The notes beneath the pieces are model-generated. The model was not told where the DNA came from, did no database searches, and saw only the letters and a program-made list of their open reading frames with translations. A stretch of DNA of 56,190 nucleotides from an uncultured Candidatus Actinomarina sp. (GTDB lineage Bacteria; Actinomycetota; Acidimicrobiia; Actinomarinales; Actinomarinaceae): the NCBI GenBank assembly GCA_902609285.1, contig CACLRL010000009.1:1-56190 (forward strand), given 5' to 3'. This document shows positions 17,369-26,294 of this stretch, piece by piece (the stretch's first letter is position 1; the number at the start of each line of letters is the position of its first letter). A program made the translations under genes and the position numbers.

Positions 17369-19199
17369 TGTATCTTTTTTAAGAATTAGACCATGTGATT
17401 CTGACAATGAGATATACCTAAACTCTCGGAAAAAAGAGGGCACATCTTCTTTTTATATAAATAAAAAAGTAAATTTAGAAACCATACATAAAAATGGTTT
17501 TCAAACAGTATCTGATGATATAAATGAAGAAGCCTTTCAATGGTTTGTTAATTATGAAAATTGGAAAGAATTTAAAGATGTTCCAAAATCTCGATTAATT
17601 TACAAAGTGTCATCAAGCATTGAACAGGATTTAGAAGTAATCACTCGATTAAACCCTAGATATATACTTGTTAATAATCTCGAGAGCATCAACAATTTTA
17701 AAAACCTACAACTTTCTTTGATTTTTAAAATTTCAAAATATGTAAATTCTATCGATGAGGCAATTGTGTCTATTAATAAAGGAGTTCAAGATCTTTGGTT
17801 AAGAGATTGGAGTTACAAAGAAATTAAAATTCTTAAAGAAACAATAGATCAAAACCTTTATGAAAGAACTATTTTCTCTCAAGTTCCACTTTATGAAGCA
17901 AGAAAAATACTTTCAAAGTTACATTTTACAAACTATCTTCAATCCCGAGATGTTAGGGGGTATAAGCGCTTTCCTACTAATTGGTCTCCTGGCTCGGGAA
18001 AGGATATCCCTAAACTAAATAAGATAACTCATAATTTATCATCATCATTTAAAACAGTTAATTTTGAAAATATTTTAGAAAAGGCTCAAGATGGATATGC
18101 AATTTCAAAAGATGAATTGAAGGATTTGTTTAAAACATCAGGTAAATACATAAATGATATTGCCGAAGTCGCAAATGAACTTAATGAATCAATTCATCAA
18201 GATAAAGTCACCTTTGTAAAAAATAGAAATATTAATTACACAAATCAATGTTATTTTAAATGTGGTTTTTGTGGATTTTCAAAAGGTCCAAAAAGTCTAG
18301 ACCTAAAAGAAAAGCCGTATAATCTTGAACCTCAGGAGGTTGTTGCAAGAAGCGTTGAGGCATATAAAGATGGAGCTTCTGAAGTTTGTTTACAAGGAGG
18401 TATTCATCCTGAGTACACAGGTCATTTTTATTTAGATTTAGTTAAAAAAATAAAATCGGAAGTACCTGATCTACACATTCATGGGTTCACACCTCTTGAA
18501 ATATGGCAAGGTGCTGAAACAATAAACTTATCAGTTGAAGATTATCTCACTTTATTAAAAGATGCTGGTTTAAATACATTACCAGGTACTGCCGCAGAGA
18601 TTTTGGATAACCGTATAAGAGAATTCTTGTGTCCAGATAAAATAACTGCAGAACAATGGGGATATGTAATGGAAGTTGCTCACTCTCTCGGTATTAAATC
18701 TACCGCTACGATCATGTTTGGACATATTGATGATATTGAATCATGGTCAAATCATTTTGAATTAATAAGAAATATACAGAAAAGAACTAGTGGATTTACG
18801 GAAATTGTACCCTTGCCGTTTGTCCATATGGGTTCACCTATATTTTTACAAGGAAAAAGTATGCCAGGACCTACTTGGGATGAAGTAACACTTATTCATT
18901 CCCTAGCAAGAATCTTTTTCTTTAATAGTATTGAAAATATTCAAGCTAGTTGGGTAAAGCTTGGACATGACGGAGTTTCAAAGTTATTAAATGCTGGGGT
19001 CAATGATTTAGGTGGTACCTTGATTAATGAAAATATAAGTAGAGCTTCTGGAGCCGATCATGGACAACATACTACGGATTTACAATTTATTGAATTAATT
19101 GAAAAAAACAATAAAGTTCCCTTTTTACGAAATACACTTTATACAGAAATAAAGAATTTATCAGAAGACATATTATCCAAAGATGTTATCAAACTTTAA
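17352..19199 (+). CDS. cofH: FO synthase subunit CofH with ~230-aa N-terminal extension of unknown function
   Basis: NYTNQCYFKCGFCGFSKGP radical SAM motif, EVCLQGGIHPEYTG, GTAAEILDNRIREFLCPDK; start overlaps the cofG stop in another frame. Confidence 0.9.
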   Translation: MNLQNNVSFLRIRPCDSDNEIYLNSRKKEGTSSFYINKKVNLETIHKNGFQTVSDDINEEAFQWFVNYENWKEFKDVPKSRLIYKVSSSIEQDLEVITRLNPRYILVNNLESINNFKNLQLSLIFKISKYVNSIDEAIVSINKGVQDLWLRDWSYKEIKILKETIDQNLYERTIFSQVPLYEARKILSKLHFTNYLQSRDVRGYKRFPTNWSPGSGKDIPKLNKITHNLSSSFKTVNFENILEKAQDGYAISKDELKDLFKTSGKYINDIAEVANELNESIHQDKVTFVKNRNINYTNQCYFKCGFCGFSKGPKSLDLKEKPYNLEPQEVVARSVEAYKDGASEVCLQGGIHPEYTGHFYLDLVKKIKSEVPDLHIHGFTPLEIWQGAETINLSVEDYLTLLKDAGLNTLPGTAAEILDNRIREFLCPDKITAEQWGYVMEVAHSLGIKSTATIMFGHIDDIESWSNHFELIRNIQKRTSGFTEIVPLPFVHMGSPIFLQGKSMPGPTWDEVTLIHSLARIFFFNSIENIQASWVKLGHDGVSKLLNAGVNDLGGTLINENISRASGADHGQHTTDLQFIELIEKNNKVPFLRNTLYTEIKNLSEDILSKDVIKL

Positions 19200-19821
19200 T
19201 ATTATTACACTTTTTCCAGAAATTTTTAAGAATTGGCTTGATATTGGAATTTTATCTTCTGGATTTGAGAAAAACCTTTTTGAATTAACCACCACAAACT
19301 TGAGAGACTTTGGTATTGGAAATTACAAACAAGTTGATGATGCTCCTTATGGTGGAGGACCAGGGATGGTTTTAATGATAGAACCAATGGACAATGCAAT
19401 CTCGCAATCAAAGAAAGATGTAAATATTTTTTTAACTCCTGATGGTCAAGAATTGAATGAAGACCTGATTGAAGAACTTCATACCTACAAATCAGCGAAT
19501 ATTATTTGTGGAAGGTACGAAGGTTTTGATCAGAGAATACTCGAACTACATAGTGATTACGAAATTTCTATTGGAAAAACTGTTGTTTCGGGTGGAGAAG
19601 TGCCTGCTATGTTTCTTATGGAAGCACTTTTAAGAAAATTACCTGGAATACTTGGGAATTCTAAATCACTAAAATATGAATCATTTGTTAATGATAAATA
19701 TGACCACCCTACCTATACAAGACCTGAAGTATATAAAGAGATGAAAGTGCCAGATGTTTTACTTTCAGGAGATCATAAGAAAATTGAGGAATGGAAAAAG
19801 AATAATTTAAAAGACATTTAA
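19183..19821 (+). CDS. trmD: tRNA (guanine37-N1)-methyltransferase
   Basis: FNIITLFPEIF; DDAPYGGGPGMVLMIEP; ICGRYEGFDQRI; DHPTYTRPE. Confidence 0.95.
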   Translation: MLSNFNIITLFPEIFKNWLDIGILSSGFEKNLFELTTTNLRDFGIGNYKQVDDAPYGGGPGMVLMIEPMDNAISQSKKDVNIFLTPDGQELNEDLIEELHTYKSANIICGRYEGFDQRILELHSDYEISIGKTVVSGGEVPAMFLMEALLRKLPGILGNSKSLKYESFVNDKYDHPTYTRPEVYKEMKVPDVLLSGDHKKIEEWKKNNLKDI

Positions 19822-19857
19822 AGTAGTTTTAAACCTATAATTTCAACTTGAGGCAAT

Positions 19858-20205
19858 ATGAATCTAATACAAGAAATTGAAAATAACCAATTAAAGTCTG
19901 ATTTACCTGATATTAGATCTGGTGATACTGTAAAAGTCAATGTTAAAGTATCTGAAGGTAATAGAGAAAGAATTCAGACCTATGAAGGCGTTGTAATTTC
20001 GATAAATGGTGTAACAATAAACAAAACCATTACAGTTCGTAAGCTTTCTTTTGGAGTAGGTGTCGAGAGAATATTTCCTATCCATGCCCCAATAATTGAA
20101 TCAATAGAAGTAACACGTAAGGGCAAAGTAAGAAGATCAAAACTTTACTATCTACGTGATCGAATTGGAAAATCAGCAAAAATTAAAGAAGATAGAACTT
20201 CCTAA
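19858..20205 (+). CDS. rplS: 50S ribosomal protein L19
   Basis: [48 protein letters not shown]. Confidence 0.96.
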   Translation: MNLIQEIENNQLKSDLPDIRSGDTVKVNVKVSEGNRERIQTYEGVVISINGVTINKTITVRKLSFGVGVERIFPIHAPIIESIEVTRKGKVRRSKLYYLRDRIGKSAKIKEDRTS

Positions 20206-20219
20206 AGTAAAATAAAATT

Positions 20220-20804
20220 ATTATAAAAATTCTAAAAAATATATTTATTGTTTTCATCGCATTTTTGTTTGCAACTATTTTAAGAACATATATATTCCAA
20301 ATTTATTACATACCTAGCCTATCTATGTTTCCAAACATAAATATCAATGACAGAGTTCTTGTACTAAAAGATAAATTATTTGATATCGATTATTCTGTCG
20401 GTGACGTAATAGTGTTTTACTCACCTGAATCTAGTATTCCAAATAATTTAAGCCTGCTTATCGAAAACTTAAAGTTTTGGGAATTAGTAAATAATGAAGG
20501 AAACAATAATCAAACAGTATATATAAAAAGAATTGTAGGTACTCCAGGTGATAACATATCAATTAATAAGAATGGACAAGTATACAATAATAACATTCAA
20601 GTAATTACAGAAAATGTAGTTTCTACAGTTATATTGGACGAAATTGTAATTAAATTAAGTGAAGATGAATATTTTTTACTAGGTGATAATAGAGATAACA
20701 GTTTTGACTCTCGATCATTTGGACCAATTACAAGTTCAAGAATCATTGGAAAAGCTTTCTTCAAAATTTACCCACTTGATCAAATTCAAAATTTAAATGA
20801 TTGA
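20220..20804 (+). CDS. lepB: Signal peptidase I (start uncertain; upstream extension restores the TM helix)
   Basis: YYIPSLSMFPNININDRV, KRIVGTPGDNISI, FLLGDNRDNSFDSRSFG; TTG at 20265 is the only standard start in frame, but the TM helix continues upstream to ATT codons at 20217/20220. Confidence 0.85.
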   Translation: MIKILKNIFIVFIAFLFATILRTYIFQIYYIPSLSMFPNININDRVLVLKDKLFDIDYSVGDVIVFYSPESSIPNNLSLLIENLKFWELVNNEGNNNQTVYIKRIVGTPGDNISINKNGQVYNNNIQVITENVVSTVILDEIVIKLSEDEYFLLGDNRDNSFDSRSFGPITSSRIIGKAFFKIYPLDQIQNLND

Positions 20805-21399
20805 AAATAAAAATTGGGACAAAAATAAAAATCAATTAATTATTGGTGCAGATGAAGTTGGACGTGGACCTTTAGCAGGACCCATTGTTGGAGCAGCTGT
20901 AAAATTAAAATTCCGTGATGTAGATTTACTTTCAGACGTTAGGGATTCTAAAAAACTTTCTCCAAAAAAGAGAGAAGAAATAGTTAAGAGGATTACAAAT
21001 AGCGATATTGAGTTTTCAATATCTGAATGTTCGAATACTTATATTGATAAGAACGGTATATCTGATGCTAATAAGAAGGTATTAAAAGATTCAGTACAAT
21101 CTATTTATACAAAAAAAGAAAAAGTTTACATTGATCACTTCAATATAAATGAATTTAGTGCAATATCATTGATAAGGGGAGAAGATCATAGTTATGCAAT
21201 TGCTTTAGCAAGCATCATTGCAAAAGTTCATAGAGATAAAATAATGACAGAATTTTCAAGCGTTTATCCAAATTACTTATTTGAAAAGAATAAAGGTTAT
21301 GGAACTAGAGAACATCTAGACATGTTGGAGAGATATGGTCCATGCACTATTCATAGAACTTCATTTAATTTAGGGCCCAAGCTACAACAGCAAAAGTGA
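20797..21399 (+). CDS. rnhB: Ribonuclease HII
   Basis: IIGADEVGRGPLAGPIVGAAV; DSKKLSPKKRE; IIAKVHRDKIM. Confidence 0.95.
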   Translation: MIENKNWDKNKNQLIIGADEVGRGPLAGPIVGAAVKLKFRDVDLLSDVRDSKKLSPKKREEIVKRITNSDIEFSISECSNTYIDKNGISDANKKVLKDSVQSIYTKKEKVYIDHFNINEFSAISLIRGEDHSYAIALASIIAKVHRDKIMTEFSSVYPNYLFEKNKGYGTREHLDMLERYGPCTIHRTSFNLGPKLQQQK

Positions 21400-21472
21400 T
21401 AATAAGTGCAAATATTATATTTGCATAATCAACTTTATTAGCTTTATATGGCTTATTTGGATCAAACCCCAT
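21365..21472 (-). CDS. Putative 35-aa single-TM membrane microprotein
   Basis: MGFDPNKPYKANKVDYANIIFALIITFAVVAWALN*, read on the minus strand; overlaps the rnhB 3' end; below the ORF-track size cutoff. Confidence 0.5.
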   Translation of the reverse strand: MGFDPNKPYKANKVDYANIIFALIITFAVVAWALN

Positions 21473-21492
21473 GACTACATTCTAAATAAATT

Positions 21493-22266
21493 ATGATTAA
21501 AATATTCAGTATGGTTTTAGAAAGTAATATAAAAAATAACTCATTAATTTTGTCTTTTAATAGTCCAGAAACTTCCAACTCAATTTCAGCAGAAGACTGG
21601 AAAGAACTTAAAAAGCAAATCAAAGATTTTGAACAAAGTGAGATTAAGTATCTTGTTTTAAACAGGGTCAATGATAATTTTTCTTCAGGTGCACAATTAG
21701 CAGAAAATTTAAATGCTTCAATGGAAGATGTTTCTGAAGCTTCAAAAATTTTATGGGAATGTAAAAAACCAGTAATATCAGTTGTGGATGGTGTGTGTGC
21801 TGGTGCAGCTTCAAACATGATTCTATTAAGTGACTTTATAATTGCTACACCTGAAACAAGATTTATTGAAGTATTTGCAAGGAGAGGACTTGTTGTCGAC
21901 TTTAGTGGTTCATGGATATTGCCAAGAATAATTGGGGTACAAAAAGCCAAAGAATTTATGATGACTGCATCTGAAGTCAATGGAGAAACATTAGATAAAT
22001 TTGGATTACTTTACAAATTATCCGAAAAAGCAGAGTTAGATAATGAACTAGATAACTTAATCGATCTTCTTGATAAACAAAGTTTCATTTCAATTTGTAT
22101 GATAAAAGATCAAATTAGAAAAGGTCTAAACTCTAATTTTGATGATTCATTAGCAAACGAAACTATAAATCAAAATGATAGATTTATACATTCAGATGTT
22201 ATGGAAGGAATGACTGCTTTTATAGAGAAAAGACAACCAAACTATAAAAATACATTAGATGAATAA
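21493..22266 (+). CDS. Enoyl-CoA hydratase/isomerase family protein
   Basis: KPVISVVDGVCAGAASNMILLSDFIIATPETRF; FARRGLVVDFSGSWILPRIIG. Confidence 0.9.
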   Translation: MIKIFSMVLESNIKNNSLILSFNSPETSNSISAEDWKELKKQIKDFEQSEIKYLVLNRVNDNFSSGAQLAENLNASMEDVSEASKILWECKKPVISVVDGVCAGAASNMILLSDFIIATPETRFIEVFARRGLVVDFSGSWILPRIIGVQKAKEFMMTASEVNGETLDKFGLLYKLSEKAELDNELDNLIDLLDKQSFISICMIKDQIRKGLNSNFDDSLANETINQNDRFIHSDVMEGMTAFIEKRQPNYKNTLDE

Positions 22267-22339
22267 ATAAAAATTAATATATATTCAACTTAGTGTATAT
22301 ATATGCAATAATAATTTTATATAAATGGAGGTCTATAAC

Positions 22340-23191
22340 TTGAAAAGTAAAAAGACATTAATTTTATTTTTTGCTTTAGCAATGGTTGCAACCGCATGTT
22401 CAAGCGCTGCAGTACCTTGCGATGAAGTAGAAATTACAACTGGTGATAATGGTTTACCAGATTTAGATGGATGTGAATTCACATTTGCTGTAGAGAATGC
22501 ATATTTACCTTTCAACTACATTGACGCTGAAACTGGCGAAGCAATGGGTTGGGATTACGATGTATTTAACTATATGGGTGAATTAATGAATTTCACACCT
22601 GTTTATGTTCCAACTGCTTGGGACGGAATGATACAAGCTACAGCCGATGGTCAATTTATGATCGCAGGTGATGGAATCACAATTACTGCTGAGAGAGACG
22701 AAATAGTCGATTTCTCAGATGGTTATATTAATTTAGCTCAAAGAGTACTTGTTGCTGTAAGTAATACTGAAATAACAAGTATTGAAGATCTAAAGAGTGG
22801 TGATTACATCGTTGCAACTCAGAAAGGGACAACTAATTACGACTTTGCTGTAGATGCCTTGGGTGAAGACAAAGTAAAAGCATTTGATGACTTTAACTTT
22901 GCAATTCAGGCTGTAATATCAGGTGATGCAGATGCATCAATAATTGATGAAACAGCAGGATTAGGGTACATGGGAGCAAACAAAGGTGATGTAAAACTTG
23001 TTGGAGGAGACTTAACATCTGAACAACTTGGATTTGCATTTCCTAACGGAAGCCCACTTGTTGATGTTGTAAATCAAGGTCTTGCAGAAATGGTTGCTAA
23101 TGGAAAATTAGATGAGATAAATGCAAAGTTTTTCTCACCAGACTTTACTGTTACTTATGACGATATTGCAGATGTAACTTACGACGAGTAA
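22340..23191 (+). CDS. ABC transporter substrate-binding lipoprotein, polar amino-acid type (SBP_bac_3)
   Basis: Lipobox VATACSS; GCEFTFAVENAYLPFNYIDAETGEAMGWDYDVF; TTG start after the GGAGGT SD preferred over the ORF-track ATG at 22325. Confidence 0.9.
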   Translation: MKSKKTLILFFALAMVATACSSAAVPCDEVEITTGDNGLPDLDGCEFTFAVENAYLPFNYIDAETGEAMGWDYDVFNYMGELMNFTPVYVPTAWDGMIQATADGQFMIAGDGITITAERDEIVDFSDGYINLAQRVLVAVSNTEITSIEDLKSGDYIVATQKGTTNYDFAVDALGEDKVKAFDDFNFAIQAVISGDADASIIDETAGLGYMGANKGDVKLVGGDLTSEQLGFAFPNGSPLVDVVNQGLAEMVANGKLDEINAKFFSPDFTVTYDDIADVTYDE

Positions 23192-23210
23192 TTTAAAAAT
23201 ATAATTAATT

Positions 23211-23242
23211 CAATAGGCACGGGACACCGTGCCTATTGTTTT
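23211..23242 (+). terminator. Intrinsic terminator/attenuator hairpin between SBP and permease genes
   Basis: CAATAGGCACGG-GACA-CCGTGCCTATTG perfect 12-bp stem followed by TTTT. Confidence 0.85.
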
Positions 23243-23255
23243 AATATGGTAGTTA

Positions 23256-24014
23256 ATGAAAATTAAAAATTTACTTAAAGCTGAAAATTGGTGGATAATT
23301 ATTTTATCTTCGATAATTTTGTGGATGTTATTTACGATTTTTACCCAACCAGAATATAACAAGGCATTAAATTTTATTATTCCTGGTCTTAGAATCACAT
23401 TTTTATCGACAATAGTATCTTTCATAATTGCTATTTTTCTTGGTCTAATATCTGGTATTGGTCGCATATCAGATAACAAAATAGCTAGTACTTTGTCTAG
23501 AACATATATTGAATTTATTCGTGGAGTTCCAGTTTTAATTTTGATTTTTACAATAGCCTTCGTTGTTGTTGTTGATGCTGCTGAATTGTTAAATATCAAT
23601 AATGGAAATGTTCCTATGCTTATAAGGGCGATAATTGCTTTATCTGTTTTTTATGGAGCTTATATAGCAGAAGTTTTCAGAGCGGGTATTGAATCTGTGC
23701 CTTCAGGGCAACGCGAAGGAGGAGCGTCATTAGGAATGTCAAAAAGACAAATAATGAGATTTATTGTATTACCCCAAGCTTTTAGAAATATGTTACCAGC
23801 TCTAGGAAATGATTTTATATCTATGATGAAGGATTCCTCATTACTTTCAGTTTTAGCTGTTGAAGACTTAACTTATCGAGGGCGTTTGTATTCAGGAAGT
23901 ACTTTCAGATTTGCAGAAACATATTTAGTGCTGACTGTCTTATATTTAATAATTACACTTTTATTATCAGGACTACAAAGAAGGTTGGAAATAAGACTTG
24001 AAAATTCAGATTAA
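23256..24014 (+). CDS. Amino-acid ABC transporter permease (HisM/GlnP-like)
   Basis: TYIEFIRGVPVLILIF; FYGAYIAEVFRAGIESVPSGQREGGASLGMSKRQIMRFIVLPQAFRNMLPALGND. Confidence 0.94.
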   Translation: MKIKNLLKAENWWIIILSSIILWMLFTIFTQPEYNKALNFIIPGLRITFLSTIVSFIIAIFLGLISGIGRISDNKIASTLSRTYIEFIRGVPVLILIFTIAFVVVVDAAELLNINNGNVPMLIRAIIALSVFYGAYIAEVFRAGIESVPSGQREGGASLGMSKRQIMRFIVLPQAFRNMLPALGNDFISMMKDSSLLSVLAVEDLTYRGRLYSGSTFRFAETYLVLTVLYLIITLLLSGLQRRLEIRLENSD

Positions 24015-24849
24015 AGAATTAAAAGATAACTATTTAGAATATTTAAAAAAAATCAAAAATTATTCTGATCATACATGTAAAGCATACGAGAATGATCTGA
24101 ATCAGTATTTAGAATATTTAGATAAATTTAAAGTAGAGTTGTTTGATAATCAGAATTTTGTGAATTTCTTATTTGAAAAGGAATTAGCCAAATCAACTAT
24201 AAATAGAAAATTAACATCAATAAATAATTTTTTGGAGTGGGCATCAAAGATAGAAAATAATAAATCATTTTATAAATTCGAAAATTTAAAAACTGAAAGA
24301 AAATTACCCAATATTTTAACTTCAAATTATATAAATACATTAATAAACGAGTTACCAATAAATACCCCTAAAGAAATAAGAAATAAAGCCATTGTTGAAT
24401 TACTTTATTCATCAGGATTAAGAGTTTCTGAAGTAGTTAATTTAAAGCTGCGTGATATCAAAGACAACAAATCTTTACGTGTTGTTGGAAAAGGAAGAAA
24501 AGAAAGAATACTACCTATGACGGACCAGGCATATAAGACTATTAGTTTATGGAGAATTAATTCTAGAGACGAATATTTAAAAGATAAAAATAATGATTAT
24601 CTTTTTCTTGGAGTTAGGGGAAATCAATTAACTGATAGGGAAGTAAGAAGAATAGTTAAATCTAGTACTGGCACTTTTCCCCATAATTTAAGACATACTT
24701 TTGCAACACATATTTTAGATGGGGGCGCAGATTTGAGAGTTGTACAAGAACTATTAGGTCATTCTGATCCAAGTACAACCCAACTTTATACTCATGTTTC
24801 AAAAAAGAAACTACAAGAAAAGTATAAAAGAACCCATCCAAGAGGTTGA
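23998..24849 (+). CDS. xerC: Tyrosine recombinase XerC/XerD
   Basis: LLYSSGLRVSEVVNLKLRD; HNLRHTFATHILDGGADLRVVQELLGHSDPSTTQLYTHVS; position upstream of rpsB favours XerC. Confidence 0.9.
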   Translation: MKIQIKELKDNYLEYLKKIKNYSDHTCKAYENDLNQYLEYLDKFKVELFDNQNFVNFLFEKELAKSTINRKLTSINNFLEWASKIENNKSFYKFENLKTERKLPNILTSNYINTLINELPINTPKEIRNKAIVELLYSSGLRVSEVVNLKLRDIKDNKSLRVVGKGRKERILPMTDQAYKTISLWRINSRDEYLKDKNNDYLFLGVRGNQLTDREVRRIVKSSTGTFPHNLRHTFATHILDGGADLRVVQELLGHSDPSTTQLYTHVSKKKLQEKYKRTHPRG

Positions 24850-24901
24850 TTAAACCATCAAATTGATTAATATTTAAATGAAATAGACACCATATTTACA
24901 A

Positions 24902-24930
24902 GTTTCCTTGGTGAACGAAAGTTTGGAAAC
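24902..24930 (+). promoter_or_regulatory. Possible structured leader hairpin of rpsB
   Basis: GTTTCC/GGAAAC 6-bp stem enclosing AAC-GAAA-GTT tetraloop hairpin in the ~125-nt rpsB upstream region. Confidence 0.3.
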
Positions 24931-24973
24931 CGCATTAGCAAAGAAATATGGGATGAACAACCAAAGGAGAATT

Positions 24974-25687
24974 ATGTCAGCAACAATGAAAGACCTGCTT
25001 GAGGCAGGAGTTCATTTCGGTCACCAAACTCAACGTTGGAACCCTAAAATGGATAAATACATATATGGAGACAAAAGCGGTATTCATATACTTGATCTAA
25101 GAATTACTTATGACACCTTAGAAAAAACACAAGAATTTGTTCAAAAATTAGTAGCAAATAGTGGAAAAGTTCTATTTGTTGGAACAAAACCACAAGCTCA
25201 GAAAGTTATTGAGGAGCAAGCAATTCGTGCACAAATGCCATATGTGAATCATAGGTGGCTAGGTGGAATGCTTACCAACTTTAAAACAATTATTAAGAGA
25301 GTCATTTATTTGAACGAACTTAACTCTTTAGAAACATCTGGAGAAATTAATGCATATCCAAAACCTGAAAGATTAAGAATTAGAAGAGAAATTGAAAAAT
25401 TAACTAAATCAATTGGAGGAATTGTAAATCTAAACAAACTGCCGGAAGCTATATTTATTGTTGATTTGTTAAATGAGACAACAGCACTTACAGAAGCAAA
25501 AAAATTAGATATCCCCGTAATTGGTCTTGCAGATTCAAATGTTGACCCTGAGAATGTTGACTTTGTAATTCCAGGAAATGATGACGCAATACGATCAATT
25601 GAAGTCATCGCAACAGCAATTGCAGACGCATGCTTAAAGGGGCTCGGCAAAAGAGAAGATGTAGAAGTTGGAGAAGACAAAGAATGA
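24974..25687 (+). CDS. rpsB: 30S ribosomal protein S2
   Basis: MSATMKDLLEAGVHFGHQTQRWNPKMDKYIYG; RBS aaaggagaattATG; ORF-track start 24908 lies in the leader. Confidence 0.96.
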   Translation: MSATMKDLLEAGVHFGHQTQRWNPKMDKYIYGDKSGIHILDLRITYDTLEKTQEFVQKLVANSGKVLFVGTKPQAQKVIEEQAIRAQMPYVNHRWLGGMLTNFKTIIKRVIYLNELNSLETSGEINAYPKPERLRIRREIEKLTKSIGGIVNLNKLPEAIFIVDLLNETTALTEAKKLDIPVIGLADSNVDPENVDFVIPGNDDAIRSIEVIATAIADACLKGLGKREDVEVGEDKE

Positions 25688-26292
25688 ATATATCAGCATC
25701 CGACGTTAAGAAATTAAGAGACATGTCAGGCGCTGGGATGATGGACGCTAAAGAAGCATTGAAGGAATCAAGTGGTGACTTTGATGCCGCTGTAAAGTAC
25801 CTGCGAGAAAAAGGACTAGCTGATTCAAAAAAAAGATCTGATAGAGACGCAAACCAAGGAACAATTGGTGAATATATCCATTTTCAGCAAGATAGAGCTG
25901 TAGCTGGAGTTTTAGTTGAATTAGCTTGTGAAACAGATTTTGTTGCTAAATCTGAAGAGTTTAAGGATATTGCAAAACAAATTGCAATGCATGTTGCAGC
26001 AATGAAGCCTTCATATTTAAATATTGATGATATTCCTGAAGATAAAATTCAAGAAGAAAAAGAAATTATTGCAAAACAGTCAGAAAATGATGGGAAGCCC
26101 CAAGAAGTTATGGAGAAAATAATCGAAGGTAAAATAAGTTCATATTTCAACGATCATGTTTTAAATGAACAAACTTTCTGCAATCCTGAAATATATGAAG
26201 GAAAAGTTGGGGTAATGATTGATGAAATGTCTGGAAAGCTTGGTGAAAGAATTTATATTAAACAATTTTCGCATTTAGAAGTTGGTAGCTAA
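25684..26292 (+). CDS. tsf: Elongation factor Ts
   Basis: [53 protein letters not shown]. Confidence 0.96.
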   Translation: MNISASDVKKLRDMSGAGMMDAKEALKESSGDFDAAVKYLREKGLADSKKRSDRDANQGTIGEYIHFQQDRAVAGVLVELACETDFVAKSEEFKDIAKQIAMHVAAMKPSYLNIDDIPEDKIQEEKEIIAKQSENDGKPQEVMEKIIEGKISSYFNDHVLNEQTFCNPEIYEGKVGVMIDEMSGKLGERIYIKQFSHLEVGS

Positions 26293-26294
26293 AG

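Noticed and set aside
21462-21980. 172-aa minus ORF opposite the enoyl-CoA hydratase
   Set aside because: The plus strand encodes a clear crotonase-family protein; this is antisense artefact, though the separate 35-aa ORF at 21365-21472 was retained.
23998-24849. Tyrosine recombinase as evidence for an integrated mobile element
   Set aside because: It sits in the conserved xerC-rpsB-tsf neighbourhood, with no attachment repeats, transposase or phage genes nearby; best explained as the dif recombinase.
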